This document shows positions 63,346 through 64,000 of a DNA stretch of 64,000 nucleotides, in pieces (the stretch's first letter is position 1; every line of letters begins with the position of its first letter). The DNA comes from Flavobacterium phragmitis (lineage in GTDB: Bacteria; Bacteroidota; Bacteroidia; Flavobacteriales; Flavobacteriaceae): NCBI RefSeq assembly GCF_900112575.1, contig NZ_FOMH01000008.1:248001-312000 (forward strand). Direction: 5' to 3'. Made by a program: the position numbers and the translations under genes. Under the pieces are notes generated by a model. That model saw only the letters and a program-made list of their open reading frames with translations, searched no databases and was not told where the DNA came from.

Positions 63346-64000
63346 ATGAAAAAAATTGTATTAGCACTTGCTTTGTTTTGGAGTCTGCAAAATAATTATG
63401 CCCAGAATAATGAATGGGAAAATCCTCAGATTCTGGACAGAGGAAAAGAAAAAGGCAGAAGTTCTTTCTTGTTATTCAGTAACGAAAAGGAACTGAAAGC
63501 AAATGATCCTCAAAAATCAGAATTGTATCAGAGTTTGAATGGAAATTGGAAATTCAATATTGTTAAAAATCCTTCTCAAAGACCTATGGATTTTTATGCA
63601 TCCAATTTGAATGACTCCAATTGGAAAAACATTCAGGTGCCTTCTAACTGGGAACTACAAGGTTATGATATTCCAATTTATACCAATATTACGTATCCTT
63701 TTCCAAAAAATCCGCCTTTTATAAATGGTGATTATAATCCGGTTGGAAGTTACAGACGCACTTTTCAAGTAGCTGATTCATGGAAAGATAAAGAAATTAT
63801 TCTTCATTTTGCTTCAATTTCAGGATATGCGAGAGTATTCCTGAATGGAAAAGAAGTAGGAATGACGAAAGCATCGAAAACTCCGGCTGAATTTAATATT
63901 ACTTCATATTTAAAAAAAGGAGAAAATCTATTGGCAGTTCAAGTAATCCGCTGGCATGATGGAAGTTATTTAGAAGACCAGGATTTTTGGAGATTAAGCG
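63346..64000 (+). CDS. GH2 beta-galactosidase-like, N-terminal part (cut by window end)
   Basis: ATG at 63346 starts a frame that is open to the end of the window, 218 codons seen. Signal peptide about 1-19 (ends NNYAQ), then WENPQILDRGKEKGRSSFLL and LNGNWKF, VPSNWELQGYDIPIYTNITYPF, NPVGSYRRTF, FLNGKEVG, VIRWHDGSYLEDQDFWRLSG: the sugar-binding jelly-roll of LacZ-type GH2 enzymes. The catalytic barrel lies outside. The 277-base gap after the BNR gene means the link between the two genes is likely but not proven. Confidence 0.9.
   Translation, partial: MKKIVLALALFWSLQNNYAQNNEWENPQILDRGKEKGRSSFLLFSNEKELKANDPQKSELYQSLNGNWKFNIVKNPSQRPMDFYASNLNDSNWKNIQVPSNWELQGYDIPIYTNITYPFPKNPPFINGDYNPVGSYRRTFQVADSWKDKEIILHFASISGYARVFLNGKEVGMTKASKTPAEFNITSYLKKGENLLAVQVIRWHDGSYLEDQDFWRLS

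Overview
The window is low-GC Bacteroidota chromosome, most likely Flavobacterium or a close relative. The support is four SusC/SusD-type or TonB-dependent outer-membrane receptors, FecI/FecR-type sigma/anti-sigma regulation, lipoprotein signals of Bacteroidota type, A/T-rich spacers with TAnnTTTG-type -7 elements, and many short intergenic palindromic repeats. I saw no rRNA, tRNA, CRISPR array, transposase or phage gene. It reads as stable chromosome with accessory nutrient-uptake loci.

Layout. (1) 1-6018: 3' part of a SusC receptor, then SusD, a large secreted HExxH zinc metalloprotease and a DUF3347-type small protein in one tight operon. (2) 6019-7299: repeats and two tiny Cys/Met-containing leader ORFs before a second SusC/SusD pair (7300-11925) that has no local sigma factor. 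(3) 12070-18557: orphan histidine kinase, isochorismatase-fold hydrolase, two alpha/beta hydrolases, a Tat-exported GH125 mannosidase and a solitary acetolactate-synthase small-subunit-like ACT protein. (4) 18626-18887: two tandem isoleucine-rich leader peptides on the minus strand, each followed by a terminator and each with a plausible antiterminator, upstream of that ACT protein. (5) 19631-34376: ECF sigma, FecR anti-sigma, STN-domain SusC, SusD, three thioredoxin-fold proteins, a DsbD-alpha-like domain and an M16 protease; this looks like an envelope peptide or protein uptake, reduction and cleavage locus. (6) 34499-44113: housekeeping and small regulators (VOC, Crp/Fnr, XRE, SDR/HxlR pair, LLM oxidoreductase, GNAT, 3-methyladenine glycosylase, DUF763). 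(7) 44209-49066: a TonB receptor divergent from a LytS/LytTR two-component pair, with an inverted LytTR-like site between them. (8) 49233-55715: alkaline phosphatase, an alcohol dehydrogenase remnant, then mprF, DUF998 and a two-domain AcvB/VirJ-like hydrolase, which suggests synthesis and turnover of aminoacyl-phosphatidylglycerol. (9) 55806-64000: a PL14-like lipoprotein, KatG, an SDR/AraC operon with a tandem operator, and the start of a carbohydrate locus (BNR_4 propeller, GH2 beta-galactosidase cut by the window end).

The most unusual element is the double isoleucine attenuator before a stand-alone IlvN-like gene. The redox/protease Sus locus and the mprF-DUF998-acvB operon are the next most interesting. 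All family assignments come from reading motifs and overall protein pattern; no database search was run.
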